Part shown: piece by piece, positions 1 through 7,228 of the stretch | Layout of the letters: every line of letters starts with the position of its first letter | How positions within the stretch are numbered: position 1 is the stretch's first letter | DNA from: Bacteroidales bacterium | GTDB taxonomy: Bacteria > Bacteroidota > Bacteroidia > Bacteroidales > JAAUTT01 | Assembly: GCA_025350365.1 (NCBI GenBank) | Contig: JANXXY010000132.1 | Location: forward strand, 1 to 8,456 | DNA length: 8,456 nt | Direction: 5' to 3' | Program-made: the position numbers and the translations under genes | The notes under the pieces: model-generated | Databases searched by the model: none | What the model was told of the DNA's origin: nothing | What the model saw: the letters and a program-made list of their open reading frames with translations, nothing else

Positions 1-237
1 AACTTTGTATAAATATTGTTATTAACCCAATAAATGTTCATATAATGGGATGATGTAAGGTTTACCATTAATAAACACGGTTTTGGCTAACTTTAATTAT
101 TTATAATCAATTAGTTAACTTGGGCGGTCTAAACCGATACTCATTAAAGATTATTAACCAAAAGATATACGTGTTATTGATTATATTGACTTATAAAAAT
201 GATTGTTATAACCATCAGTATTCGGAAGGAGGGACTA
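1..237. other. AT-rich non-coding stretch downstream of fmt
   Basis: No open reading frame of useful length is visible on either strand. The sequence is very AT-rich. It contains TTATTAACC twice (19-27 and 151-159) and an imperfect 16-bp palindrome (201-216) just past the fmt stop. The palindrome is followed on the minus strand by a short T-rich stretch, but the stem is weak and interrupted, so I do not call it a terminator. What lies left of the window is unknown, so this could be a 3' untranslated region, a promoter region for an outside gene, or both. Confidence 0.5.
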
Positions 238-1218
238 TCATAGTAAGTCCACCTTGTAGTCGCCCGGATTTTTAAATCCATGCAGAAATTCCTCTATATG
301 TAAGCGTTTTTTGCCTTCCAGTTGAAGGGTTAAAAGGTTGATATATCCTCCGGCAACGGCGATTTTAAGATATTTTTTTTCATCCGAAATAACTAAACCT
401 GAAGGGTGTGAATGCATGCAAATTTCAGTTTCTGATTTAAATATTTTTAACAATAAACGTTCGTTGGTTTTGATGTTTACAAGTGATGTCCATGAAGCAG
501 GGTAGGGGCTTAGCCCACGAATGAAATTCCGGTTTTTTTCAAGTGGAGCGTTCCAATCTATTTTACAGTCTTCTTTAAAGATTTTCGGAGCTATCTTCAA
601 TTCTTTTCCTGAGTATCCAGATGAAGATTGGTCGGATTGAGAATAATTCCCGGATTCAATATCCGTAACAGTTTGTCTAAGTAATTTAGCTCCGGTTTCC
701 ATCAGCCTGTCATGCAATGTCCCTGCATTATCGGAATCATCGATCGTAATTTCTTCTAAATGAATGATTTTTCCGGTATCGATTTCTTTTTCAATAAAAA
801 ATGTAGTTACACCAGTAGTTTTCTCACCGTTAATGATTACCCAATTTATTGGAGCTGCCCCGCGATATTGTGGCAACAGCGACGCATGAAGGTTAATGGT
901 TCCCAACCGTGGCATACTCCAAACAATCTCCGGAAGCATACGAAAAGCAACCACAACCTGCAAATCGGCTTGGAACATTCGTAATTCATCAATAAAAGTC
1001 TGCTCTTTTAATTTTTCCGGTTGAAGGATTGGAATGTTATAGGTTTTAGCAAATTGCTTTACATCTGATTCTTGAAGTTTTTGCCCACGACCGGCAGGTT
1101 TATCTGGTGAAGTAACCACTGCTACCACATTAAAACCAGAATCAAGCAGCGACTTTAATGAAGCAACAGCGAATTCGGGGGTTCCCATAAAAACTATTCG
1201 AAATTTTTTTGAGGGCAT
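238..1218 (-). CDS. fmt: Methionyl-tRNA formyltransferase
   Basis: Transfers the formyl group of 10-formyltetrahydrofolate to the amino group of Met on initiator tRNA in the cytoplasm, making the fMet-tRNA used to start translation. From the ATG at 1218 the protein is 326 residues, close to the usual family length (about 315). Near the N-terminus is the MGTPEFAV motif. The transferase core holds INLHASLLPQYRGAAP, giving the catalytic Asn109 and His111, and the partner Asp147 sits in EIDTGKI; these match the Asn-His-Asp triad of the family. The C-terminal tRNA-binding domain begins around FIRGLSPYPASWT. The frame also opens with GTG at 1230, adding four residues (MTSN). I prefer ATG because the MGTPEF segment then lies at the usual distance from the start. 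No clear Shine-Dalgarno sequence is seen, as is common in this phylum. It is the last gene of the minus-strand block, about 50 nt after ribBA, and is probably co-transcribed with it. Confidence 0.96.
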   Translation of the reverse strand: MPSKKFRIVFMGTPEFAVASLKSLLDSGFNVVAVVTSPDKPAGRGQKLQESDVKQFAKTYNIPILQPEKLKEQTFIDELRMFQADLQVVVAFRMLPEIVWSMPRLGTINLHASLLPQYRGAAPINWVIINGEKTTGVTTFFIEKEIDTGKIIHLEEITIDDSDNAGTLHDRLMETGAKLLRQTVTDIESGNYSQSDQSSSGYSGKELKIAPKIFKEDCKIDWNAPLEKNRNFIRGLSPYPASWTSLVNIKTNERLLLKIFKSETEICMHSHPSGLVISDEKKYLKIAVAGGYINLLTLQLEGKKRLHIEEFLHGFKNPGDYKVDLL

Positions 1219-1219
1219 G

Positions 1220-1241
1220 TTACTGGTCACTGTTTACTGGT
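1220..1241. repeat. 8-bp direct repeat at the fmt start
   Basis: TTACTGGT occurs at 1220-1227 and again at 1234-1241, a 14-bp period, immediately upstream of the preferred fmt ATG. The alternative GTG start of fmt lies inside this duplication. It may be a simple micro-duplication in the ribBA-fmt spacer. Confidence 0.6.
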
Positions 1242-1272
1242 TGATACTTTTAGTTATAGGCTCTTTCAAAAA

Positions 1273-2526
1273 TCATTTATCTTCATGTTTATCCGGTAAA
1301 TCAAGAAAATGACCCATTTTATTTTTCTTCGTCTGCAGGTAAAACTCATTAAACTCGTTGGGCTCAATTTCAAGCGATACATTTTCGACTATTTGTAAGC
1401 CATAAGCTTCTAAGGCAGCACGTTTAACAGGGTTATTGGTCATAAGGCGGATTTTGCCCAATCCCAGCTCGCGAAGGATACTTGCGCCTACACCATAATC
1501 GCGTTCATCTGCCTTAAAACCAAGATCAAGGTTGGCCTCTACGGTATCACGTCCCTGCTCCTGAAGCTTATAAGCCATTATTTTGTTAAACAAGCCAATA
1601 CCTCTGCCTTCCTGAATCATGTAAAGCAAAACGCCTTTCCCTTCTTTCTCAATCTGGCGCATCGCTTGGTGCAGTTGCGAACCGCAATCGCAGCGAAACG
1701 ATCCAAAAATGTCGCCGGTTACACATGACGAGTGAACCCGAACCAGCACGGGCTCGTCTTTAGCCCATTCTCCTTTTACTAATGCTACATGTTCCAGATG
1801 ATTTGACAGTTGAATAAAAGGAATTAAATGAAAGTCGCCATATTTTGTTGGTAATACTACCTTAGGCCCACGTTTGATAAGTGTTTCACGCTCAAGTCGA
1901 TATTTAATCAAATCCTCGATGGATATAATTTTTATGTCAAATTTTTTGGATATTTTCAACAATTCCGGCAAACGAGCCATGGAACCATCTTCATTCATTA
2001 TTTCGACTAAAACACCACCCGGAGTGAGGCCTGCAAGTTGCGTTATATCAACCACGGCCTCTGTATGCCCTGCACGTTGCAAAACACCCTTTTCTCTGGC
2101 TTTTAGCGGGAAAATATGACCCGGACGAGCTAAATCAGATGGTTTCGTGGTTGGATCAACCAGTGCTTTTATGGTTTTAGCACGATCGGACGCTGAAATT
2201 CCAGTAGTACAACCATGGCCGATTAAATCAACTGAGACAGTAAACGGAGTCTCATGAAGAGCTGTGTTTGTGCCAACCATTAATGTCAGTTCCAACTCTT
2301 CGCACCGATTTTCGGGAATAGGAGTACAGATTAATCCGCGACCATAAGTGGCCATAAAATTCACAATTTCCGGAGTGATTTTTTCCGCAGCAACAATAAA
2401 ATCGCCTTCATTTTCACGACTTTCATCATCAACAACAATCAGCATTTTACCTTCGCGGATATCGTTGATAGCATCTTCGATGCTGTCTAATTTAATTATG
2501 TTTTCGAGTGGTTGGTTCCCAGACAT
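1273..2526 (-). CDS. ribBA: Bifunctional 3,4-dihydroxy-2-butanone-4-phosphate synthase / GTP cyclohydrolase II
   Basis: Catalyses both entry reactions of riboflavin synthesis: ribulose-5-phosphate to dihydroxybutanone phosphate plus formate (RibB half) and GTP to the diamino-pyrimidinone phosphate (RibA half). The 417 residues are typical of the fused enzyme. The RibB domain (about 10-210) has the acidic DDESRENEGD motif at 33-42 and RAGHTEA at 151-157. The RibA domain (about 215-405) has the zinc cysteines Cys268, Cys279 and Cys281 (C-x10-C-x-C), the YMIQEGRGIGL segment at 302-312 and DERDYG around 340-345, where Arg342 matches the family's catalytic arginine. Both halves look intact. The ATG at 2526 is preceded by AAAGGAAT about 10 nt upstream, a plausible ribosome-binding site. 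The first 35 nt lie out of frame inside the end of the upstream glycosyltransferase gene, suggesting translational coupling. No FMN-riboswitch-like leader is seen, consistent with an internal operon position. Confidence 0.97.
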   Translation of the reverse strand: MSGNQPLENIIKLDSIEDAINDIREGKMLIVVDDESRENEGDFIVAAEKITPEIVNFMATYGRGLICTPIPENRCEELELTLMVGTNTALHETPFTVSVDLIGHGCTTGISASDRAKTIKALVDPTTKPSDLARPGHIFPLKAREKGVLQRAGHTEAVVDITQLAGLTPGGVLVEIMNEDGSMARLPELLKISKKFDIKIISIEDLIKYRLERETLIKRGPKVVLPTKYGDFHLIPFIQLSNHLEHVALVKGEWAKDEPVLVRVHSSCVTGDIFGSFRCDCGSQLHQAMRQIEKEGKGVLLYMIQEGRGIGLFNKIMAYKLQEQGRDTVEANLDLGFKADERDYGVGASILRELGLGKIRLMTNNPVKRAALEAYGLQIVENVSLEIEPNEFNEFYLQTKKNKMGHFLDLPDKHEDK

Positions 2527-3661
2527 TTGTATTAATTCCTTTCGTGTGTTTTATAAATCCTGCCAGCAATGCCAGGTTCATAGAATAAAAATGTGTAACA
2601 AACCGCAAAATTATAATATGAATATGAATTTTATGCAGAAAAAAGTCAATTATAGGCAAAATTAGAAAAAATGATTGAATCAAAAAGGCAAAAAGGTATA
2701 GTTTTGAATATGTTACAGAAAATGCGCTGGAAATAAAAGTAGTAATTAGTAAAAACGGACCAATCCAACGGATTACTTTATGTGAAAAAAAACAGAAAGC
2801 GAGGGGGTCAAAACAAAATAGATTGCGTTTAAAATAATTAATATTCTGAAAATTACCTGCTGAAATCCGGACTTTTCTTCGATATTCTTCATTCAAACTA
2901 TTAGGAACATCTTCATAACAAATAGCATTTAATTCCATGATACTTTGTAAATGGTTATTCAATACTTTAAGAGTTTGGTAGAAGTCTTCAACCGCAAAAT
3001 TTACAGGAATAGGACTGAAAAGCTTTTTACGCATGGCATAACATGCCCCATAGGCACCCATTGCACAACCCCAAACTTTACCTTCGTAGTACTTTATCAT
3101 TATTTCTCTGGACATAAATTGTTTTTCCTGTATGGAAATACCATCTTTACGTGTATTTTTATTTACAATATTTCCACCAACTAACCCTACTGCGGAATTT
3201 CGAAAATGCTTTACCAATTGAAAAATTGTTTGAGGTGCAAAAAGTACTTTAGCATCGGAAAATAATAAAATTTCGCCCATTGCATGCGATTGTAAATCGT
3301 TGATAACATTCCCTTTGCCACGGCGATTATTAAAATATAAAATATGTAATTGGTTATATTTTTTTTGAAGGATTGTTAAAAGAGCCATTGTATTGTCCGT
3401 CGATCCGTCTGAGCCAATCCATACATCAAGTTTTTCAACCGGGTATGTGGATAGAAAAATGTTGTGGATTCTTTGTTCTATTGCTTTTTCCTCGTTATAA
3501 ACCGAAATAATTACTGAAACATCAGGAAGTGCATTTTTTTCAGAAAAAAGTATTGAATTAACTTTTTTTTTCTTTGCAAGCAGGTAAATCAAAGTTGGAA
3601 AAACAACATATGAATGTGCCAGCAATATTACTGATATCCAAAAAAGGGAGATAAAAATCAT
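2492..3661 (-). CDS. Membrane-anchored family 2 glycosyltransferase
   Basis: A processive-type GT2 enzyme, 389 residues, expected in the inner membrane with its catalytic domain in the cytoplasm. Residues 1-27 form an N-terminal membrane segment. The GT-A fold follows: DVSVIISVYNEE (47-58), nucleotide-sugar-binding WIGSDGSTDN (81-90), FSDAK with Asp136 as the DxD-like metal site (134-138), the VEDFYQ acceptor/base motif (224-229), and RRKVR at 261-265 in the place of the QxxRW motif of cellulose, hyaluronan and PgaC-type synthases. Two or three more membrane segments follow (about 298-317, 320-342, 346-369). The substrate cannot be read from the sequence; an N-acetylhexosamine polymer or an LPS/exopolysaccharide sugar are both possible. 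Its ATG overlaps the previous gene's stop by 4 nt (ATGA), and its own end overlaps ribBA by 35 nt, so it is almost certainly translated as part of the operon. The tail after the last membrane segment is short and basic. Confidence 0.9.
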   Translation of the reverse strand: MIFISLFWISVILLAHSYVVFPTLIYLLAKKKKVNSILFSEKNALPDVSVIISVYNEEKAIEQRIHNIFLSTYPVEKLDVWIGSDGSTDNTMALLTILQKKYNQLHILYFNNRRGKGNVINDLQSHAMGEILLFSDAKVLFAPQTIFQLVKHFRNSAVGLVGGNIVNKNTRKDGISIQEKQFMSREIMIKYYEGKVWGCAMGAYGACYAMRKKLFSPIPVNFAVEDFYQTLKVLNNHLQSIMELNAICYEDVPNSLNEEYRRKVRISAGNFQNINYFKRNLFCFDPLAFCFFSHKVIRWIGPFLLITTFISSAFSVTYSKLYLFAFLIQSFFLILPIIDFFLHKIHIHIIILRFVTHFYSMNLALLAGFIKHTKGINTNVWEPTTRKHN

Positions 3662-4854
3662 GTTAATTCCTGTCTATAAAAATTCACCAGTTTCGATGCG
3701 AGGACTAAGTTATCAAAATTTTCATTGATGAGAATTTTTGCCTCTTCCAATAATAGGATATTTGTCTCCGGCTGTTTAATAGACTTTTCGATGGCTGAAA
3801 CAAATTCGTCTATGCTATTGGCAACCCTAAGATGTTTGTCATTTTGTACCGGTATTCCTTCGCAAGCTTTGTTTGATGCCACAATAACGTTGCCATTGTT
3901 CATAGCCTCAATAATTTTCACACGCATGCCACTTCCTGAAAAAAGAGGAACCACCATCAGATCGTGGGAATTCATAAAATCGGAACTGTTTTCAACTTCA
4001 CCATAAAAAATAACATGTTTCGTCTTTTTGAGCTTATCGGATAATCGCTTAGGTGCATTTCGTCCGGCAATATGAAATTCCAGCCATGGGAAAATTTTCA
4101 GAACATTTGGCCATACTTCTTCGAGAAACCATATTAGAGCTTCCTGATTAGGCAACCAATCCAAAGCTCCAATGTAAAAAATGGAGTTAATCTTTGTCAG
4201 GGGTTGAAATGCTTCATTGTTTACATCAGTTCCAAATGGGATGGTAATAATTTTGGTTGATACGTTAAATGACCTGAATGAATTTTTATCTGCTTGACTA
4301 ATTGCTACTACCGAATCAACTAATCCTAACTGTTTAATTTCGAATGTTTTTATTCTTTTTGATTGAATTTTAAGATATAATCTGGTCAGAAAACGCTTTT
4401 CTTTCAGAACTATGTTTTGCCATAAAAGATGCTCGACGTTATGGGCTCTGAGCGAAATTTTTGCATTGCTATATTGGCGTATCACCGGCAGGTAACAACA
4501 TAGATAAACTCCTACAATTTGAACAATATCGTAACTATTATCAGACAGTATGCCGATCAATTTGTTTTTAAAGGCTTTGGTAATGAATCTCTTTGTATGA
4601 TAAGAAGTGTTTGAAAATAACAGATTAAATAATGCTCCTGATATTGACACCTTCGTATCGACTGATACCGGGTAAATTGTAAAAGGTAGTTGCTCTATTT
4701 GGCTGGGCGGAACATAGTGTTTTGGCGGGTTTACAGCAATTACATCAATATGATGTCCGAGCTTATTGAAGGATTTAGACAATGCATAAACAGCAGCAGC
4801 TCCTCCATCTTTTGGAGGATACGGCACTTTTGTGCAAATCTGCAAAATATTCAT
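3658..4854 (-). CDS. GT4-type glycosyltransferase (GT-B fold)
   Basis: A retaining GT-B glycosyltransferase of 398 residues, likely cytoplasmic or peripheral on the inner membrane, transferring a sugar from a nucleotide donor to a surface-glycan intermediate. The N-terminal domain starts with MNILQICTKVPYPPKDGGAA, whose Gly-rich loop (17-20) is typical of the family. SLRAHNVEH (134-142) is the recurrent acceptor-domain motif of this subgroup. The C-terminal nucleotide-binding domain begins near FYIGALDWLPNQEAL (227-240), followed by FHIAGRN (260-266) and GSGMRVKIIEAM (307-318). The glutamate in IIEAM and the downstream ACEGI correspond to the E-rich donor-binding region; the first Glu of a strict EX7E motif is not evident, as in many members of the GxRxKIxEA subgroup. 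No signal peptide or membrane segment is visible. It starts 6 nt after the LptF/LptG stop and ends with an ATGA overlap into the GT2 gene. Donor and acceptor are unknown. Confidence 0.9.
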   Translation of the reverse strand: MNILQICTKVPYPPKDGGAAAVYALSKSFNKLGHHIDVIAVNPPKHYVPPSQIEQLPFTIYPVSVDTKVSISGALFNLLFSNTSYHTKRFITKAFKNKLIGILSDNSYDIVQIVGVYLCCYLPVIRQYSNAKISLRAHNVEHLLWQNIVLKEKRFLTRLYLKIQSKRIKTFEIKQLGLVDSVVAISQADKNSFRSFNVSTKIITIPFGTDVNNEAFQPLTKINSIFYIGALDWLPNQEALIWFLEEVWPNVLKIFPWLEFHIAGRNAPKRLSDKLKKTKHVIFYGEVENSSDFMNSHDLMVVPLFSGSGMRVKIIEAMNNGNVIVASNKACEGIPVQNDKHLRVANSIDEFVSAIEKSIKQPETNILLLEEAKILINENFDNLVLASKLVNFYRQELT

Positions 4855-4860
4855 TGTGTG

Positions 4861-6309
4861 CTATTGTGTTTTCTTAAACAGCAAATTGCTAAATTTTTTG
4901 AAAAAATTTATATAGGTGTCAATATTTAGAATGGTTGATTCTCTGGTTGCTTTTTGTGTGAGGAAAATTCCGGCTGCAAGAAGCACCATGCCAGATAACC
5001 ACATTCCGATTCCAGGGTTTACAAATCCTTCCCGGGCAATTTTTTCACCGGAGATGGAAATGATATAGTACAAAACAAAAAATAAAACAGAAATAACGAC
5101 AGGCATACCCAGTCCACCTTTACGGATGATCGCTCCAAGTGGAGCCCCTATGAAAAAGAATATGAGGCATGCTCCGGATAAGGTGAATTTTCTCCACCAT
5201 TCAATCTGGTATTTCCGCATCCGTCGGGTGATATCCTCAATATTGACTTGTGCCGACATGATGTAGGTTTTCGATTCGCGTGCAGCCGTAAGAGCATCAC
5301 CAACCATACTGCTTTTTTGCTGAGCCTGTACTTTATTGTAAAGAGTGTCGAAGTTCAATCTTTTTAGAGAGTCAAGATTAAGAGAGTCAGTATTGATTTT
5401 GTTTTTTATGGTAGAAGGACGATAACGAAGAATTTGCGAGTGCATAAGGCTTTTGTACAGCTGGTTTGTTTTCGCACCTACATCATTTTGTAATGAGTCG
5501 GAGTATTTTTTCAGTTGCCTTATACTCATCATTTTGTAATTTTGTTTAAATAAGCTTTCGTCTGTTCTTGTGAGATTAAGCCCATTTAGAGGTATTCGTA
5601 TTTCTTGTTTGGAAAATTTATCGCGGTGAGCAGGTTTTTTTACGCTTGAGCGATTCATTTCTTCGTAATTGTAGCCGTTATACAAACGTACCATGAGGTA
5701 TTTTTTATCTGATGTAACCTCCATGTGACCTGAATCGGCTACGATTACCTTTATGTCGCCATTTCCTTCTTTCTGGTCGTAAATCATTATTTTTGTAAGC
5801 AGTTTTGTTTTGAAATCTTTTTTTCCAATTCGAATGCTATATCCATCTATTCCGTTATAGAAAATGCCCTCACGCAGGTTTAACTCCGGCTTTTGATTGG
5901 TAATATCCCATATTAGGGAGTTCATTTTAAGGTTTGAAATAGGTAGAATGTAATTTGAAAATAGAAAACCGAAGAGTGACAAAACGACACAAAACAGAGC
6001 CAAAGGAGCAACAATACGCTGCAATGATATTCCCGAAGCCTTCATGGCTGTAAGTTCATAATTTTCGCCCATGCTACCCATGGTCATAAGGGAGGCCATG
6101 AGGATTGCGAGAGGCAGAGCCAGTGGCACAAGACTTGCCGAAACATAAAACATTAATTCGGCTAAAATATTTATCTCTAATCCTTTACCGGCTAAATCGT
6201 CTATATACTTCCACAAAAACTGCATTAGAAGTATAAAGATCACAATAAAGAATGTTAAAGCAAACGGGCCTAAAAATGAAGTGATGATGAATTTATGTAA
6301 TCGTTTCAC
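4861..6309 (-). CDS. LptF/LptG (YjgP/YjgQ) family lipopolysaccharide-export permease
   Basis: Inner-membrane permease of the LptB2FG ABC transporter, which extracts lipopolysaccharide from the inner membrane and passes it to LptC and the periplasmic bridge. Three N-terminal membrane segments (about 11-33, 50-78, 98-122) and three C-terminal ones (about 375-395, 402-420, 436-453) flank a periplasmic jellyroll domain (about 140-250). Family hallmarks include GENYELTAMKASGISL (81-96), containing the coupling-helix glutamate region, and GAPLGAIIRKGGLG (388-401). At 482 residues it is about 120 longer than enterobacterial LptF or LptG (about 360). The excess is a polar, helix-rich insert at about 255-360 with repeated DSL motifs. 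Which of LptF or LptG it represents cannot be decided. The start is GTG at 6309, giving MKRLHKFIITSFLG, the usual N-terminus; no in-frame ATG is nearby. It is the first gene of the block, with a promoter-like element about 40 nt upstream. Confidence 0.93.
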   Translation of the reverse strand: MKRLHKFIITSFLGPFALTFFIVIFILLMQFLWKYIDDLAGKGLEINILAELMFYVSASLVPLALPLAILMASLMTMGSMGENYELTAMKASGISLQRIVAPLALFCVVLSLFGFLFSNYILPISNLKMNSLIWDITNQKPELNLREGIFYNGIDGYSIRIGKKDFKTKLLTKIMIYDQKEGNGDIKVIVADSGHMEVTSDKKYLMVRLYNGYNYEEMNRSSVKKPAHRDKFSKQEIRIPLNGLNLTRTDESLFKQNYKMMSIRQLKKYSDSLQNDVGAKTNQLYKSLMHSQILRYRPSTIKNKINTDSLNLDSLKRLNFDTLYNKVQAQQKSSMVGDALTAARESKTYIMSAQVNIEDITRRMRKYQIEWWRKFTLSGACLIFFFIGAPLGAIIRKGGLGMPVVISVLFFVLYYIISISGEKIAREGFVNPGIGMWLSGMVLLAAGIFLTQKATRESTILNIDTYINFFKKFSNLLFKKTQ

Positions 6310-6350
6310 AATGAAAAATATAATGAGATAATTTATGACAGAAACGATTG

Positions 6351-6358
6351 CAAAGGTA
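6351..6358 (-). promoter_or_regulatory. Putative -7 promoter element for the lptF/G-GT-ribBA-fmt block
   Basis: The minus strand reads TACCTTTG, an exact match to the Bacteroidota -7 consensus TAnnTTTG. A TSS about 6 nt downstream would give a leader of roughly 35 nt before the GTG start at 6309. No clear TTG-type -33 element is seen at the expected distance, only TTCC-like sequence. The site lies in the 85-nt gap after the START-like gene, so the block could be transcribed independently of it. Confidence 0.55.
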
Positions 6359-6394
6359 AAATTATTTTATAAGCCGGAAGTGATTTAAATAACT

Positions 6395-6772
6395 TTATAC
6401 ACCTACACAGTGTTTCAGTCCTGATACCTGGGAATTCCATAAATCGATTGCATCCTCTTTTTCGTCCGGTTCAGCGAAATCGGTAATCATTAAGGCTATG
6501 TCACCTGTAAGTTCGTCACTTACAATTCGAAATTCAAAATATGTGTTATCCTGAGTGTCATCAATCCATCGGAGTCGAATAAAATGATTCTCTCGTTTTA
6601 ACTGTATTTCAGCTTTTTGAGATGATCCATCCCAAAAAAAAACATAATTTTTTCCTTCTAAATTAACATTTTCAGCAAACCACTCCGACAAACCTCCTGG
6701 GGTACTTATCCGGGGATACAGTAAGAGAGGTGAACAATTCATGGAGTACTCGAGGGTATATTTAATCTTCAT
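6395..6772 (-). CDS. START-like domain protein (SRPBCC fold)
   Basis: A 125-residue soluble protein resembling the small START-like proteins I associate with Bacteroidota. These share the helix-grip SRPBCC fold, which forms a hydrophobic pocket; no reaction is established. Visible traits are MKIKYTLEYSMNCSPLLLYP at the N-terminus, STPGGLSEWFAENV (23-36) forming the region after the first strand and helix, FFWDGSSQKAEI (45-56), FIRLRWIDD (64-72), TYFEFRI (77-83) and LMITDFAEPDE (94-104), then a short C-terminal helix. The alternating strands ending in an amphipathic helix fit the fold. The ATG at 6772 gives the expected start and length. It lies on the same strand as the permease block but is separated by 85 nt with its own promoter-like element, so co-transcription is possible, not certain. 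No exact TAnnTTTG match is visible upstream of the gene. Ligand or partner unknown. Confidence 0.82.
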   Translation of the reverse strand: MKIKYTLEYSMNCSPLLLYPRISTPGGLSEWFAENVNLEGKNYVFFWDGSSQKAEIQLKRENHFIRLRWIDDTQDNTYFEFRIVSDELTGDIALMITDFAEPDEKEDAIDLWNSQVSGLKHCVGV

Positions 6773-6917
6773 TTATAAACATCACTTTAATTAGCAAAGG
6801 GCGCAATATAACAAAAATTGAAGTGAATGCAAATTGTGGACAGTTTTTCTTTTGATTTATAATTTTTTATGAACGATGCATTGGCGAATTGTTGAATAAA
6901 TGATAAAAAAGTTTTTA

Positions 6918-6954
6918 TTGCCCCTTCGATGAAATGAATAAAATAGTATATTTG
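6918..6954 (+). promoter_or_regulatory. Promoter of the tRNA gene
   Basis: TATATTTG at 6947-6954 matches the Bacteroidota -7 consensus TAnnTTTG exactly and lies 19 nt before the mature tRNA. A TTCG at 6925-6928, 18 nt upstream of it, is a weak candidate for the -33 element; a better TTG at 6918-6920 is further away than usual. The segment just upstream (6903-6918) is an A-tract/T-tract near-palindrome that could act as an UP-like element. It is divergent from the START-like gene. Confidence 0.65.
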
Positions 6955-6973
6955 CAGCCACAAAATTTGGAAT

Positions 6974-7047
6974 GGCGAGGTAGCTCAGCTGGTTAGAGCG
7001 CATGATTCATAATCATGAGGTCGCCGGATCATCCCCGGCTCTCGCTA
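6974..7047 (+). tRNA. tRNA with CAT anticodon, probably elongator tRNA-Met
   Basis: A full 74-nt cloverleaf. The acceptor stem GGCGAGG (6974-6980) pairs with TCTCGCT (7040-7046), with a G-U pair at each end. The D-arm is GCTC/GAGC (6983-6986, 6996-6999) with GG in the loop. The anticodon arm is CATGA/TCATG around loop TTCATAA, anticodon CAT at 7008-7010. The variable loop is AGGTC and the T-arm GCCGG/CCGGC (7023-7027, 7035-7039). Discriminator A is at 7047. CCA is not encoded (CTT follows). The anticodon stem lacks the three G-C pairs of initiator tRNA and position 1-72 can pair, so this is not the initiator and not the fmt substrate. A tRNA-Ile whose CAT is modified by TilS cannot be strictly excluded. 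The T-loop is ATCATCC instead of the usual TTCRANN. Confidence 0.95.
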
Positions 7048-7065
7048 CTTTATTTACAAGCACTT

Positions 7066-7091
7066 AACCACCCACCTCGGGTGGTTTTTTT
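7066..7091 (+). terminator. Intrinsic terminator of the tRNA gene
   Basis: A perfect 8-bp stem AACCACCC / GGGTGGTT (7066-7073, 7079-7086) with the 5-nt loop ACCTC runs into seven consecutive Ts (7085-7091). It lies 18 nt after the tRNA 3' end and gives clear plus-strand rho-independent termination. There is no T-run on the opposite side. Confidence 0.93.
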
Positions 7092-7228
7092 GTGTGGAGT
7101 CGACTAATTTAAATCTCTCCCAATTAAATAAGCTTGCTATACTTAATACTTCGATAAATTTTTTTAAGGTACTGATAATGAGTGCAAATTTAAAAACTGA
7201 AATTAATCGTAACTAGTTATCAACCAAT

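Noticed and set aside
1..7. Possible -7 element (AACTTTG) at the left edge
   Set aside because: The first base of the motif lies outside the window and no downstream plus-strand gene follows, so it cannot be assessed.
201..216. Imperfect palindrome just after fmt as a terminator
   Set aside because: The stem is AT-rich with a mismatch and almost no loop, and the downstream T-run is short; it is too weak to call.
760..984. Plus-strand open frame inside fmt
   Set aside because: It is the antisense shadow of a well-supported fmt gene; its translation shows no domain-like features or ribosome-binding site.
2348..2665. Plus-strand 105-codon frame across the ribBA start and the GT2 end
   Set aside because: It is fully antisense to two genes with clear motifs, Ser/Ile-rich in composition, and lacks promoter or start signals.
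3725..4006. Plus-strand 93-codon frame inside the GT4 gene
   Set aside because: Antisense to the conserved nucleotide-binding domain; no independent evidence of coding.
7023..7060. tRNA 3' end as an attachment site of an integrated element
   Set aside because: No second copy of the tRNA 3' end and no integrase gene are visible in the window; the element could lie outside but there is no evidence here.
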